From Fibrella aestuarina BUZ 2 (GTDB lineage: Bacteria; Bacteroidota; Bacteroidia; Cytophagales; Spirosomataceae), in assembly GCF_000331105.1 (NCBI RefSeq), contig NC_020054.1, forward strand, positions 4,005,477 to 4,069,476: a DNA stretch of 64,000 nucleotides, read 5' to 3'. The translations under genes and the position numbers were made by a program. This document shows positions 50,233 to 60,100 of the stretch, in pieces. Below the pieces are notes generated by a model. It had not been told where the DNA came from. It made no database searches and worked only from the letters and a program-made list of their open reading frames with translations. How positions within the stretch are numbered: position 1 is the first letter of the stretch; each line of letters begins with the position of its first letter.

Positions 50233-50880
50233 ATGCAACCTTTTCCCCTCCAGTGGCCCCTTGGGTGGCCGCAGTATAGTCAACGCCCTAAATCGTGGTC
50301 AGTGGCCAAGCTGGGTACGTTAGCCTTCGAGCGCGACGCCGTGCTGAAAAAGCTGAAACTGCTGAAGGTAAACCGCTACGTACTGACCTCGAACGGGCGT
50401 ACCGACAAACGGGGTAAACTCGTCGATGGCGCCGGGCGGCTCTCTGCTCCGGGCATCGCGCTTTATTTCTACTACATCAACGGTTGGTATGTGGTCGCAG
50501 CGGATCAGTATTCGACGCTGGCGGGCAATCTGCGGGCCGTGCGCGAGGTGCTGAACTCGCTTCATACTGTCAGCCGCTACCATTCCACAACCCTGATGCA
50601 GCGGCTGCTGGGTACGTTACAGGTCGATATACAACGGCTGGTGGATCGCTCAGAACCCATCAAGGCACAACCGATACAGACACCGCCCGCCGCCAGCAAA
50701 CAGCCCGAACAACCTGCTTGGGTGAAAACGCTGGGTCTTGATGGGACCAAGAAGCTAACGTTTGCGGCGGTACGATCAGCGTATAGTAAGCTGTCGATGG
50801 ATGCCAACAGCCAGAAACGACGAGACGCACTAGTGAAAGCGTACGAGCAGGCCGCGCGGCATTTTGGCCATGCGATGTAA
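50233..50880 (+). CDS. unknown protein with degenerate J-domain-like C-terminus
   Basis: 215 residues from the ATG at 50233. A basic N-terminal unit (AVLKKLKLLKVNRYVLTSNG), a central helical region and a Pro/Gln linker. The C-terminal stretch WVKTLGLDGTKKLTFAAVRS then AYSKLSMDANSQKRRDALVK is laid out like a J domain but lacks the HPD tripeptide. It might be a co-chaperone relic or replication accessory. Tentative. Confidence 0.45.
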   Translation: MQPFPLQWPLGWPQYSQRPKSWSVAKLGTLAFERDAVLKKLKLLKVNRYVLTSNGRTDKRGKLVDGAGRLSAPGIALYFYYINGWYVVAADQYSTLAGNLRAVREVLNSLHTVSRYHSTTLMQRLLGTLQVDIQRLVDRSEPIKAQPIQTPPAASKQPEQPAWVKTLGLDGTKKLTFAAVRSAYSKLSMDANSQKRRDALVKAYEQAARHFGHAM

Positions 50881-50921
50881 CAGTGGCGCAGGAATTGGCG
50901 CGTCAACTGCACAGAATGAAC

Positions 50922-50946
50922 AATAAGTGCGACTTTTGCGCTTATT
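50922..50946. promoter_or_regulatory. palindromic operator upstream of an RHH-like gene
   Basis: AATAAGTGCG-ACTTT-TGCGCTTATT (near-perfect inverted repeat, one mismatch) sits 8 bp before the chosen ATG of a ribbon-helix-helix-like protein; probably its own operator. Confidence 0.6.
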
Positions 50947-50953
50947 CCGCTAT

Positions 50954-51343
50954 ATGAGTACCGATCTTCCCATGAGTAAAAAGCAAGCCAACCTCTACGT
51001 CCGACAGGACACCATCAACCGGATTTACCAGTTGGCTGATGAGCTAACCGATCCGATACTTCGTCTCCGCCCGTCGGACGGGCAGGTGATCGCACTAGCC
51101 ACCAATCTGTTTCAGAAACACGTAGCTGTGGCGGCAACCCTGCAACTACCAGATACGGAGGTCAGCTACAGCGATAAACGGTATCGGCTCGACACGACCA
51201 CGATTGAAAAGATCGACGCGCTGAAAGAAACGTTGAGCCTAAGTGGCCGTGGGGCGATCGTAGACCGGGCCATTTACTTCTTTAACAAACAACACGAAGC
51301 CCAGCAAGCCCGAAAAGGAACGGCGACAGCCAGTGCCCATTGA
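50954..51343 (+). CDS. ribbon-helix-helix-like regulator
   Basis: 129 residues from the ATG at 50954 (the ATG at 50972, MSKKQANLYVR, is an alternative). The upstream frame runs through the operator palindrome and is rejected. The C-terminal segment RYRLDTTTIEKIDALKETLS then LSGRGAIVDRAIYFFNKQHE has the strand-helix-helix pattern of RHH repressors. The N-terminus has a similar strand-helix start (LYVRQDTINRIYQLADEL). Probably a DNA-binding autoregulator or a partition/antitoxin-type protein; no toxin gene is adjacent. Confidence 0.55.
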   Translation: MSTDLPMSKKQANLYVRQDTINRIYQLADELTDPILRLRPSDGQVIALATNLFQKHVAVAATLQLPDTEVSYSDKRYRLDTTTIEKIDALKETLSLSGRGAIVDRAIYFFNKQHEAQQARKGTATASAH

Positions 51344-51370
51344 GTGCGTCTTACCGACTGAATGCCCACG

Positions 51371-51393
51371 CCCCGGCCCTCGCCGGGGTTTTT
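51371..51393 (+). terminator. intrinsic terminator
   Basis: The stem CCCCGGC / GCCGGGG with loop CCTC and five T, after the RHH-like gene. Confidence 0.85.
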
Positions 51394-51440
51394 CGTTTTT
51401 AGGCGAAAACGCATCGAACACATCACCAACCAATACGCCG

Positions 51441-51647
51441 ATGGCAACACAATTAAGCCCTGAGACAATGACGCCCGAGCACGAAGGGCGCGCGGTCACC
51501 TACGTACCTCGACACGCCGAGGGTGATCTGAGCCACGAAGATTGTGAGCGTGGCAAGATTATGCACTGGAACCACTGTGGGGTGATGGTCGATTACAGCC
51601 GCAACCAATGCCGGACTGATTACAAAGACCTCTATCTCGATTTCTGA
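51441..51647 (+). CDS. unknown small Cys/His-rich protein
   Basis: 68 residues from the ATG at 51441; the open upstream frame runs through the terminator. HAEGDLSHEDCERGKIMHWN, then HCGVMVDYSRNQCR: three Cys and several His, possibly metal-binding. Overlaps the next ATG by 1 nt. Unknown. Confidence 0.5.
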   Translation: MATQLSPETMTPEHEGRAVTYVPRHAEGDLSHEDCERGKIMHWNHCGVMVDYSRNQCRTDYKDLYLDF

Positions 51648-51835
51648 TGACACCCGACCAAATCACCCTGGAACACGCTCGGCTGCTCGACCAGCTCGAT
51701 CGCGCGCGCGCCCTGGCCAGCATCCTGCACATGCCGGGGTCACCTGCCTACCATGACGCCATAGCGGCGGACCAACGTACCCTGACCGATTTTGAAACTA
51801 CTCACGGTCTCACGTCGAGCCAACTTCCTTTCTGA
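51647..51835 (+). CDS. unknown small helical protein
   Basis: A 62-residue protein: LEHARLLDQLDRARALASIL then a second helix. Acidic. Short gap to the next gene. Unknown. Confidence 0.45.
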   Translation: MTPDQITLEHARLLDQLDRARALASILHMPGSPAYHDAIAADQRTLTDFETTHGLTSSQLPF

Positions 51836-51847
51836 TATTAAAACCCA

Positions 51848-52366
51848 ATGAGCTACACCGAAATTTTTGCCTTCAAGAAAACTGGCGAAATCGAATCCAT
51901 CGCAGAAATCAGGAATTCACACCGTGGCGCTGCGGCAGTATGGTCAACAGTTGAAGATCGCTATCTGCCTAAAAAGCAATACTCTCGTATAGTCCTAAGT
52001 GAAATGCAGGATATATGGGATTTATGGAAACGCGATGATGTGAGCTTGACTGATAAGATTGTGCTGTTAAGTACGTTCGATCACGTCATTGTCGAGAAAG
52101 AGCATATCCCTCGACTGATCGCGGCGTTTCGCGCTTTTGTTGGCCAAACCAGTCTCCCAGAACAGGCTGATGCTATTGCAAAAATCCAAGACGATCCCGA
52201 CCTGTGGGCTATTGGTTGGAATCAGACTTCCATAAACAGTGATGACTGGACAAACCTCGGTGGATATGATGAGGAAACGGATGAACCTATACCCTACGAT
52301 TTTAAGACGGGTGAGTTGCATTGGCGTTTGTTTAGCTTCGAAGAAAAACCCACAAAAGACCAATAA
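51848..52366 (+). CDS. unknown protein
   Basis: A 172-residue protein. It opens MSYTEIFAFKKTGEIESIAE and has an aromatic acidic centre (MQDIWDLWKRDDVSLTDKIV) and WTNLGGYDEETDEPIPYDF near the end. It looks like a compact alpha/beta enzyme-size domain but I cannot name it. AT-richer than neighbours. 3-nt gap to the next gene. Confidence 0.5.
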   Translation: MSYTEIFAFKKTGEIESIAEIRNSHRGAAAVWSTVEDRYLPKKQYSRIVLSEMQDIWDLWKRDDVSLTDKIVLLSTFDHVIVEKEHIPRLIAAFRAFVGQTSLPEQADAIAKIQDDPDLWAIGWNQTSINSDDWTNLGGYDEETDEPIPYDFKTGELHWRLFSFEEKPTKDQ

Positions 52367-52369
52367 CAT

Positions 52370-52570
52370 ATGGGACGAGAGGTAAGAAAGGTTGCCGCTG
52401 ACTGGCAGCACCCAACCGATGAAAACGGCAGACTATCGCCTGAGCAGCTTGAAAAACTGAGGAATCAGACAATGAATAATAATATGTCTGCTATGTTCTG
52501 GTCTGGCTTTTCGATAGGAATGTCTGTAGCGGTTATAGTGTTTTTACTTCTCATGCTGTTGCGTAAATGA
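52370..52570 (+). CDS. small single-pass membrane protein
   Basis: A 66-residue protein. Charged N-terminal two-thirds (REVRKVAADWQHPTDENGRL) and a C-terminal hydrophobic helix (FSIGMSVAVIVFLLLMLLRK), i.e. tail-anchored. Unknown. Confidence 0.5.
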   Translation: MGREVRKVAADWQHPTDENGRLSPEQLEKLRNQTMNNNMSAMFWSGFSIGMSVAVIVFLLLMLLRK

Positions 52571-52591
52571 TGAAGTTTTTCTTCAAGAATA

Positions 52592-52972
52592 ATGAACGAG
52601 CCACCGATTCAACCTAACGAAACTGAGCGTGTCGTGACAAGCTGGTACGTTCGCCTCACGATCACGAAAGGGCTAATTAACTGGCATTATCAGTACTGGT
52701 TTCGCAACGAAGCAGGTGAGTGGATCGACTACCCCGTTCGTGATCGGGGACGTGGTGACTGGTACATCGACCGGGCCGTTGATAAGCTGCTCACCTTGCC
52801 CGAACCTGAGCAGCAGACGCTAACCATGCAACAGGTAGGGCCACTGGCCTCAGCGATCCGGCAGCGGTATCAACGGTCAGGCGTGTACCCTAACAGCGGG
52901 GTCGGTGGGGGCAAAACACTCAAAGGGGTGATGGCATGGGCCGAGGGGGTTTTTAAGAAATACGGCCCTTGA
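52592..52972 (+). CDS. unknown protein
   Basis: A 126-residue protein with WYVRLTITKGLINWHYQYWF and ASAIRQRYQRSGVYPNSGVG. Aromatic and basic. Last gene of the rightward operon. Unknown. Confidence 0.5.
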   Translation: MNEPPIQPNETERVVTSWYVRLTITKGLINWHYQYWFRNEAGEWIDYPVRDRGRGDWYIDRAVDKLLTLPEPEQQTLTMQQVGPLASAIRQRYQRSGVYPNSGVGGGKTLKGVMAWAEGVFKKYGP

Positions 52973-53081
52973 TTGTACTGCCGACTAGACGAGTGTAGAC
53001 AAAAAAGGTACGTTTGCCCCGCCCAAAACGGGCCTTCTGAATGCATGGGGCCACTTTGTACAGATTTAAGGTACGTTTACC
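52973..53081. other. convergent intergenic region with a direct repeat
   Basis: It holds two copies of AAGGTACGTTTNCC (53005-53018 and 53068-53081; N is G or A) and a short GCCC-AAAAC-GGGC hairpin that may terminate both converging transcripts. Confidence 0.4.
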
Positions 53082-53489
53082 TCACTGCCTGACGAGGGTG
53101 AACTGGGTGGTGGTTTCCTTGCCGGTGGGTACGTAGGTGCAGTAGCCACTGCCCAGCGCGCGGCAGACGAGCGTGTTGCCAAACGTCGAGGGCAGTACGT
53201 AATTGGTGCACTCCCGGTCTTTCTGTATCGGCCCATACTGATAGACTACGCGCAACACGCCGTTCTCAACCCGGTAGGTGTAGTAATTCGGTGAGCCTGG
53301 GCCAGTGACCAACAGCGTTCCATCGGACTTGAACTCGTAGATCGAATGCCAGTTCGGATTGGTATACGCCTCCATGTATTCCCATTTACCAACCAGACTC
53401 GTGGCACTCACCGACGTGTCGGCGGGGGCGGGATCGCTGCCTTTACAGGCCAGCACCAGCGTCAGCACCAGTACATACAGGTGTCTCAT
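53082..53489 (-). CDS. exported lipoprotein with lipocalin-like body
   Basis: A 135-residue protein. A signal peptide (MRHLYVLVLTLVLA) ends in a lipobox with Cys15 followed by KGSDP, so it should be lipidated. Body: LVGKWEYMEAYTNPNWHSIY, FKSDGTLLVTGPGSPNYYTY, a beta pattern like the small lipocalin-like lipoproteins of Bacteroidota. ATGA-coupled to the upstream gene. In a phage it may be a moron (for example superinfection exclusion at the outer membrane) or a host gene captured by the element. Confidence 0.65.
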   Translation of the reverse strand: MRHLYVLVLTLVLACKGSDPAPADTSVSATSLVGKWEYMEAYTNPNWHSIYEFKSDGTLLVTGPGSPNYYTYRVENGVLRVVYQYGPIQKDRECTNYVLPSTFGNTLVCRALGSGYCTYVPTGKETTTQFTLVRQ

Positions 53490-53941
53490 GCTACTGGGTC
53501 CGGATTGGTCCAGAGCGGCTTGATGATACCAATAATCTCCAGATACAGTTTAAACTCCTCTCCTGTCATAGTAGCAATCGGCTTGGTCATCAAGACGGTT
53601 TTTACTTCCGCAACTCGTTTCTCATAATGCAGGCGATAGAAACGTTTAGCGACGTCAAGCATCTGCGCACGCTTATCCTTATCTAGAAGAGTTTCATAAA
53701 ACTTTGGGAAGGCTTTTTGCTCCGTAAGCTCTATCCTTAGATCATCTGTTTTCAGATCTCTAAACAGCGCTGTGTATTGGGTATTTGTTACATCTGAAAT
53801 AAGCAACCCTATTTTAAAGGCCATAGTCGCTTCGAACTGACTAACATGGCCTCGACTTAAGCTGTCTAACCGCTGCTCGTCGGAAAGGAGGGTGATAATC
53901 TGTTCTAGATCGGGCAGGTTTTGAGGAGAAGTAACTTGCAT
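53486..53941 (-). CDS. unknown helical protein
   Basis: A 151-residue, mostly alpha-helical protein (LPDLEQIITLLSDEQRLDSL, MLDVAKRFYRLHYEKRVAEV). AT-rich compared with its surroundings. It forms a two-gene leftward unit with the lipoprotein, perhaps a self-contained moron. Unknown. Confidence 0.55.
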   Translation of the reverse strand: MQVTSPQNLPDLEQIITLLSDEQRLDSLSRGHVSQFEATMAFKIGLLISDVTNTQYTALFRDLKTDDLRIELTEQKAFPKFYETLLDKDKRAQMLDVAKRFYRLHYEKRVAEVKTVLMTKPIATMTGEEFKLYLEIIGIIKPLWTNPDPVA

Positions 53942-54077
53942 GTGGTATAGAGAGTATTTGACACCAAATCAGCACGAAGTGTAACTAATTTCCAAGCAAG
54001 TCAAACAGGCCACCCCGAAACAGCATAATTGTCATTTTACGCAGTCGCTTCTTTTACATTTCATTTATTTCGATAAA

Positions 54078-54115
54078 CGAAAAGCCCCGTTCCTGCATTG
54101 GAACGGGGCTTTTCG
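54078..54115. terminator. strong bidirectional terminator
   Basis: A perfect 16-bp stem CGAAAAGCCCCGTTCC / GGAACGGGGCTTTTCG with loop TGCATT; A and T runs within the stem give U-tracts on both strands. Ends the giant leftward gene. Confidence 0.85.
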
Positions 54116-54140
54116 TGTTTGTAGCTGTCGCTACTTCTTT

Positions 54141-57100
54141 TTAATCGTTTGTCAGCTGGCCACGGACCACGCGGGTCACTGTGCTAGGCAGGCCTACCCA
54201 CTTCGAGACAAAATCAGTCGATTTTCGCACGAACGTATCCCCCGCCTGAGCGGCTTTCTTCTCATCCTCTTCGGTCATGTACCGGCCTGCTGCCAGCACC
54301 GCATCGACGCCCTGCTGCATGTTCGACAGACTGGGCACCTCGTACAGCTGCTCATTGCCACCAACACCATCGACCTTATTGATGGCGTACTCGACGAACA
54401 ACGTACCCAGCCCGGGGAACGTACCTGACACGTTACGCAGCGAGTCGAACATCACGCGTTCGGTCAGCTTATCGGCTTCGGGCGGTTCCCCACCCGACAG
54501 CATGGCCATGATCACCGACGTACCCGCCGACACGGCGCCGACGTACACGGCGTTGGCCAGCACTCCGTAGCCCAGCGTCTGCAGGAGTTTGGCGCGCGCG
54601 GCTTTGGCCTCCGGCGTTCCCGGTGTGGCCTTCGTGTAGCCGATCATCGCCCGAATCACCAGCCCCGCAATTTTCTGCTGCTGGCTGCTGTACATGCCCA
54701 GCATTCGGGTAAAGAACTGCTCGGAGAGTTGCATCGGGGTACGTTCGGCCAGCGAATCCGTGTTATAGGTTTCGCTTACCACCCGCTCGGTCAGGTGGGC
54801 CACCCGATCCCACCACGCATCGCTGTTCTGCTGTAGCCCTTCGGCCGAGGCCTGCAGCTGCGCCGCCTGCACGTAATACAGGATGGGCGCCCGGTCAGCC
54901 CGGCGCATGGCCGACATAAGGCGTTCCCCCGCGAAACTGTCGTACTTCCTGAGCAGCTTCTGCGCGTTGCTGAGCGTCGCGCTGTTGAGGCCCAAATCGT
55001 CAAAACTGACGTCACCGACGTGCTGCTGATTGGAGTCGAGTAGCCGGTTGATTACCGCGCCGAAGCGCCGTAGCTGCTTGGCCTTGGCCGCTTCGTCCAT
55101 GCCCTGACCCAGCAACGCCTCGATGTAGGGCCGCTCGACTGTATCGCTCTCACTAATCAGCCCACCGTGAAGCCCCTGATCGGAGCCGTCGGCGCGTACC
55201 GACGCCCCTACACCCGCATCGCGGTATGCCCCGGCGGTTAGCTTGGCCAGCAGGCCCAGCGCCTGCGGATCGCGCAAATGCTGATCCTCAATAATGCCCT
55301 GCCCCATCGCCGAGGCGGCCGTGCCCAGCTGTTTGGCAGGCAGGCCCAGGTTGAGCGAGAAAATCGAATTCGTGAACCGGCGCATACCCCGCTCGACGCT
55401 CGTCAGGCCGGGGTTGTCCTGCCGAACCCGCATCATGCGCTCCCGGTAGCCACGCAGTACTTCGTATTCGCGCGTCAGGTAGCCCACCAGTCGCGCTTTC
55501 TGCGGCCCCTGGTACTTGTTTTCGATGGCGTCGCGCAGGTGCATGACGTTTTCCGACAACCGACCGTATTCCAGCAGATCAGCGACCTCCTGTTCGTAGC
55601 GGATCATCGTTTGCAGCGGGTTGCCCAGCACGATGCCCTTCGCTTCACGCGACCGCGCAATCAACCGGCCCGACTTATCGTAGAGCTTCATGCGGCCCTG
55701 CGCCTCAGCGCGCGCGTTGGCATCCCCGCCCGTCACCCGAATGGGGTAATAGAACGTCTGGCGGGGCCGGTTTGCCGCCCGTCTGGCCCGGTTCTCGTCG
55801 CGCCGGTCGCGGGCTTCCGCCAGCCACTCCTGCGCGCCGGGCGCCAACGCCGGGTCGATGCCGGCACCCGCTTCGGCAGGCTCGATGAGTCGAGGTGATT
55901 TACCACCGGTACGTTCGCCTACCCGCTCGAAGGGTTCGCCCGGTTTGAGCGCATTGTTTTCTTCTTCGAGCAGATCCGCTACCTCGTTGACGTTGAAAAA
56001 CGAAATCAGCGCCTCGTAGCCTTCCACCTCCCCGGTTTTGGCGTCGTTACCCTCCACAAAGCGCGACAGCAGGCGATTGTATTCCGCCCGGGGTAACATC
56101 AACGTGTCGAGCCGATCGCGCGCGGCATCGTAATACTGGCCACCGTGGTCGAGTTTTTTCGACAACGTACCATCGGCATCGCGCTCGTAGAGTTCATTGG
56201 GACGCGGCTCAGCGTCGAACACGTGAGTTATGCCACCCGTGGGTGACGACCCCTGCTGGGTTTCAGCCAACGCAACCGCTTCCATCACCGTCAGGAGCGG
56301 CACCTGCTTTTCGACCAGCACCACCTCACCCGTATTGGGATTGAAGTCATACGACTGCACCCCGATCAGCTGCTCCTCGAAGGGAGCCAGTAGCCGGGCG
56401 GCCGTAGAAAGCCGGTCCTGCAGGTACGTTTTCGCCGTACCCGCGCGACGTGATCCTTCGAGCTGCGGTTCATGGATCAGGCGTTTGATGCTGCCCTTCG
56501 TGTCGTCGATCAGATCGGCGAACGTAATCAGGTTGGTCCACGACTTGAGCCAGTCTGAGACAAAGTTGGTCAGCCGACCAACGTACCCAGTATCATCACT
56601 GCGCTGGCCAAAGCCTGTACTCACTGCATTGGCCAGCGTTGCCTGATCAAGCGTCAGCACCTGCCCGTTCGCCAGATGGTAATGCGTCTGCGGATGGGTA
56701 TAGGTGAGCTTTTGGGGTGAGGTCAACTCAAAGCCCGTCTGCTCGGCGATCTGTTTGATGTACGACTTATCGGCGTCGGTGTAGTTGACGGGGGACATTT
56801 CCCATAAATCGCGCGAAACAGCCGGTTGCTTCAGCCCCTGCACGGTGAGTTGCGTATTGGTCACCGGCGGGTTGCGCAGCTGCTGCTCGGCCACCGATAG
56901 CAGGTTGGCCAGCGTCGTGGGTTCGGCCCCCAGCACACTGTTGGCAGACGGGGCGGTCGGCTCAAGGGTCGAGGGGGCCGGATCAGGCGCCAACTGGAAT
57001 TGGGGTACGTTGCTGGGGGGCGCAGGCTGAGCGCGATTACCCGGCCCTTCCATCAACCCCAACACCTGCCCGGCCCAACGCGCCAGCTTCGCATCGGCTA

Positions 57101-60100
57101 GTTTCTCATTCGAGGTCCAGCCGATCGCTTTTCCAATTTTGGCAAACAGTTCGTCGAGCCACAGCCGGAACGCCGATTTACGGCCCGACACTTTAAACTG
57201 TTCGCCCTTGTCGCCGATCGCCGTTTCGAGCGCTTCGATTTCCAGTTCGGGAGTGGACAGCGTTTTGTAATAGCTGTCGGTACGCAACCGGGCGAAGTAG
57301 CCTGAATCGCGCACCAGCGCCACGCCTTTGGTGTACAGATCGGGAAACTTGGTTCGCGCCGCTTCGGCCCACAGGCCGCCGAACTCGTGAAAGACGGAAT
57401 TCAGGTTTGCCTCGGGCGAGAAATACACCTTGCCCTGCCAGCGGAAGGCGAGCGGTCGACGAGTGGCAAGGCGAGCCCTGTCTGCTGGCTGCAGTCGGCT
57501 CAGGCTTTCCTGCAAGGCCTGCCCGTACGCGGCCGGATCGGTGATGGCGTCCACGCCGAAGGCCTGCGCCAGTCGCGCGACAGCCTGCCCAATGGGGGCA
57601 GTTGACCGGGCAGGTACGTTCCCCTGCTCGGGAGCCAGTTGGAAAAACGGGCTATCCGGCTCGGCAAACGGGTTGGAGGTATCGCCCAGCGAGTCCATCA
57701 TGCTAGCCAGCCCGGCATCTTCCTGCGTGGCCGACGTACCTGGCGCGGTCAGGCCCGTAACCTGCTGGTAAAACTGCGCGGCTTTTTCGGCGGTCTGGAA
57801 CTGGAAACCGGGGATGGCTCCTGATCCCTGAAACCGCGAGTAGTAGCCGCCCAGCGACTTGGCCTTATCCAGCGCGGCGTTGTACTGCTCAGTACTGAGC
57901 CGCCCGTTAATGGGCACCACGAACGTGTCCCGTTGATTTTTGGCGTGAAACCCTTTGACGGGTTCTTTCAACGGTGCGTTTTCCGCTGTAACAGAGGAAG
58001 CCGCAGCGGTCTGCGGTGCAACAACCGGGACGGCAGCAGCAGCCTGAGCTGCTGGCTGGGCGACTGGCTGCGCTGGCAGTACCGACGAGCGCGTTGATAA
58101 ATCCACCCGCCCAGCATTTACCCGCTGTACGTCGGCTGAGGTGATCGTTGGCCGTTCAGGCACCTCGATCGTTTCCAACTCATCAAACAGTTCATTGATG
58201 TCTTTGACGTCGCGCAGATCAATTTCTTCCACCGACCCCGGATTGGCATCAGGCTGCAATTTATCAAGCACCAGCACCTGCGTGTTGACTGCCGTACCCG
58301 CCCGCCCGAACGTACTGCCGGGCAACAATATGCGCGCTGTCAAATGAACACTACTGGTAAGACGCCCCAGTTTTGGGGGCGTATTCACTTCCTCCAACCA
58401 CTTGTCAAACTTAGTATTGAAGGCGCCGACTGGTACCAGTGCCACCACCCGGCTACCGACGACCGAGTGTTGCTCAATCGCCTTTTTGACGTGCTCCAGT
58501 GCCGTTTTACCGGCCTGCCCATACGGCGGGTTCATGACCGTGACCTGGTACTTGTTCACCGGGTTATGATCCTCGTAAGCCTCGTTGAGCTTACGGCCAT
58601 CGGTCACCAGCGATACTTTACTGAACAGTTCCGACGACGGTTCAATGACCGTTAGACTGGCATCTTCCGGCACCCAGCGGGCAATGGCACCGTGGCCAGC
58701 CGAAGGCTCGTTTACGCGGTCGCCTGTTTTGATGTTACCCCACTCGACCATCTTCATGCCCAGCGGTTCAGGCGTGGCAAAGTAATCGACGCCTTCGTAG
58801 GCTTTGGTTTTGGCGGTACGTTTGAGTTGTGCGAAGTAGTAGGTTTTTGCCTGATCCCACGGCGAAATCGGCTTGGTGAAACTGCGGTCAAATGCCTTAC
58901 CGCCCGTACCATCCTTCTCAGAGGGTACGTACTCGGTGGTTGCCTCGAAGCCTTCAATGAACGCCTGCTTCAACCCACGGGCCATTTCACCCATGCCCAA
59001 ATTCTCAGCGGTACCGGCCCGGCCAGCAATCGTATCAGCAAAAGCCCGACGCTCCCAGTTGGTGCCCGTATTGAAATACACGAACATACTGTTGGAGTCG
59101 GGATGCTGGCCAGTCCGGTAAATGCGCCCTTCCTGTTGAATCGAGCGGGTCGGTTGCGTGGGCAGGCCTAGGTTCACCAGCACGCGCGGATGCCTACCCG
59201 TCGTATCGTGGCCCGACCAACCCGCGTTGGCCGCCGCATTGACCAGAATGATGTTGGCCTCGGGCTTGGTGTCGTCGTTGAAGTTTTTGACGGTGGCGGT
59301 TTTAGCCGTTTTGCTCATGCCTCCCTTTAGGCGAGCCGCCTGCGGGAAGGCTTCGCCCAACGTGTCAAGGGGTGCCCCGTAATCAGCGGCGTTGATCGCG
59401 TAGAGGTCCGGTCGACGTTCGTAGAACTCCCGAATCAGCGTGCGAATCGAAATCGATTTTTGGCTACCATACGGGCCAGTCATTACGTTGCCTTCGGGCA
59501 AATCGCCGTTTTCATTTTCGAAATGGAACGGCGCAAAGCCGCCCCCTTCCGTGTAATCGTAGAACACGACGACTTTCTTACCCTGATCCAGCCACTGTTG
59601 GATGTACGGTATGGCTTCCTTGGCCTTAATGGCTTCCAGTAACCGCTGGCGCTGAAGGTAATTGAACCGCTTTTCCAGCAGATCGATTAGCCCCGTATAC
59701 CGCTTGTTATCGCCTTCCCGAACGAAGGCCAAACCCTCGTCGATCAACGTACCCACAGCTGACGGGGTGAGCGCAAACAAACGCTGATAGTCTGAATCAA
59801 TATCCAGTACGCGGGCGCTGGCCACGCCTTCTTTTTGAAGCCAACCGTTGAAATTGCGCTCCATCAGCGACACGTCGACCGACACATCGGGCTGCGTCAG
59901 GCGGTTATACCGCATCCGGTAGCCGAAATGCTGCACCATGAAGGCCTCATAGCCCGAGGGTACGTTGTAGGCGGTACTGTCGGATTTTCCGTAGCTGAAC
60001 AAATAGCCATTGGCCCACTGGATTGTTTCGCGGTAGGCAAAGGGCGTGGCCGATAGAAACACCGCGCGCGGACGGACGGCGCCCTGATTTTCTTTAATCA

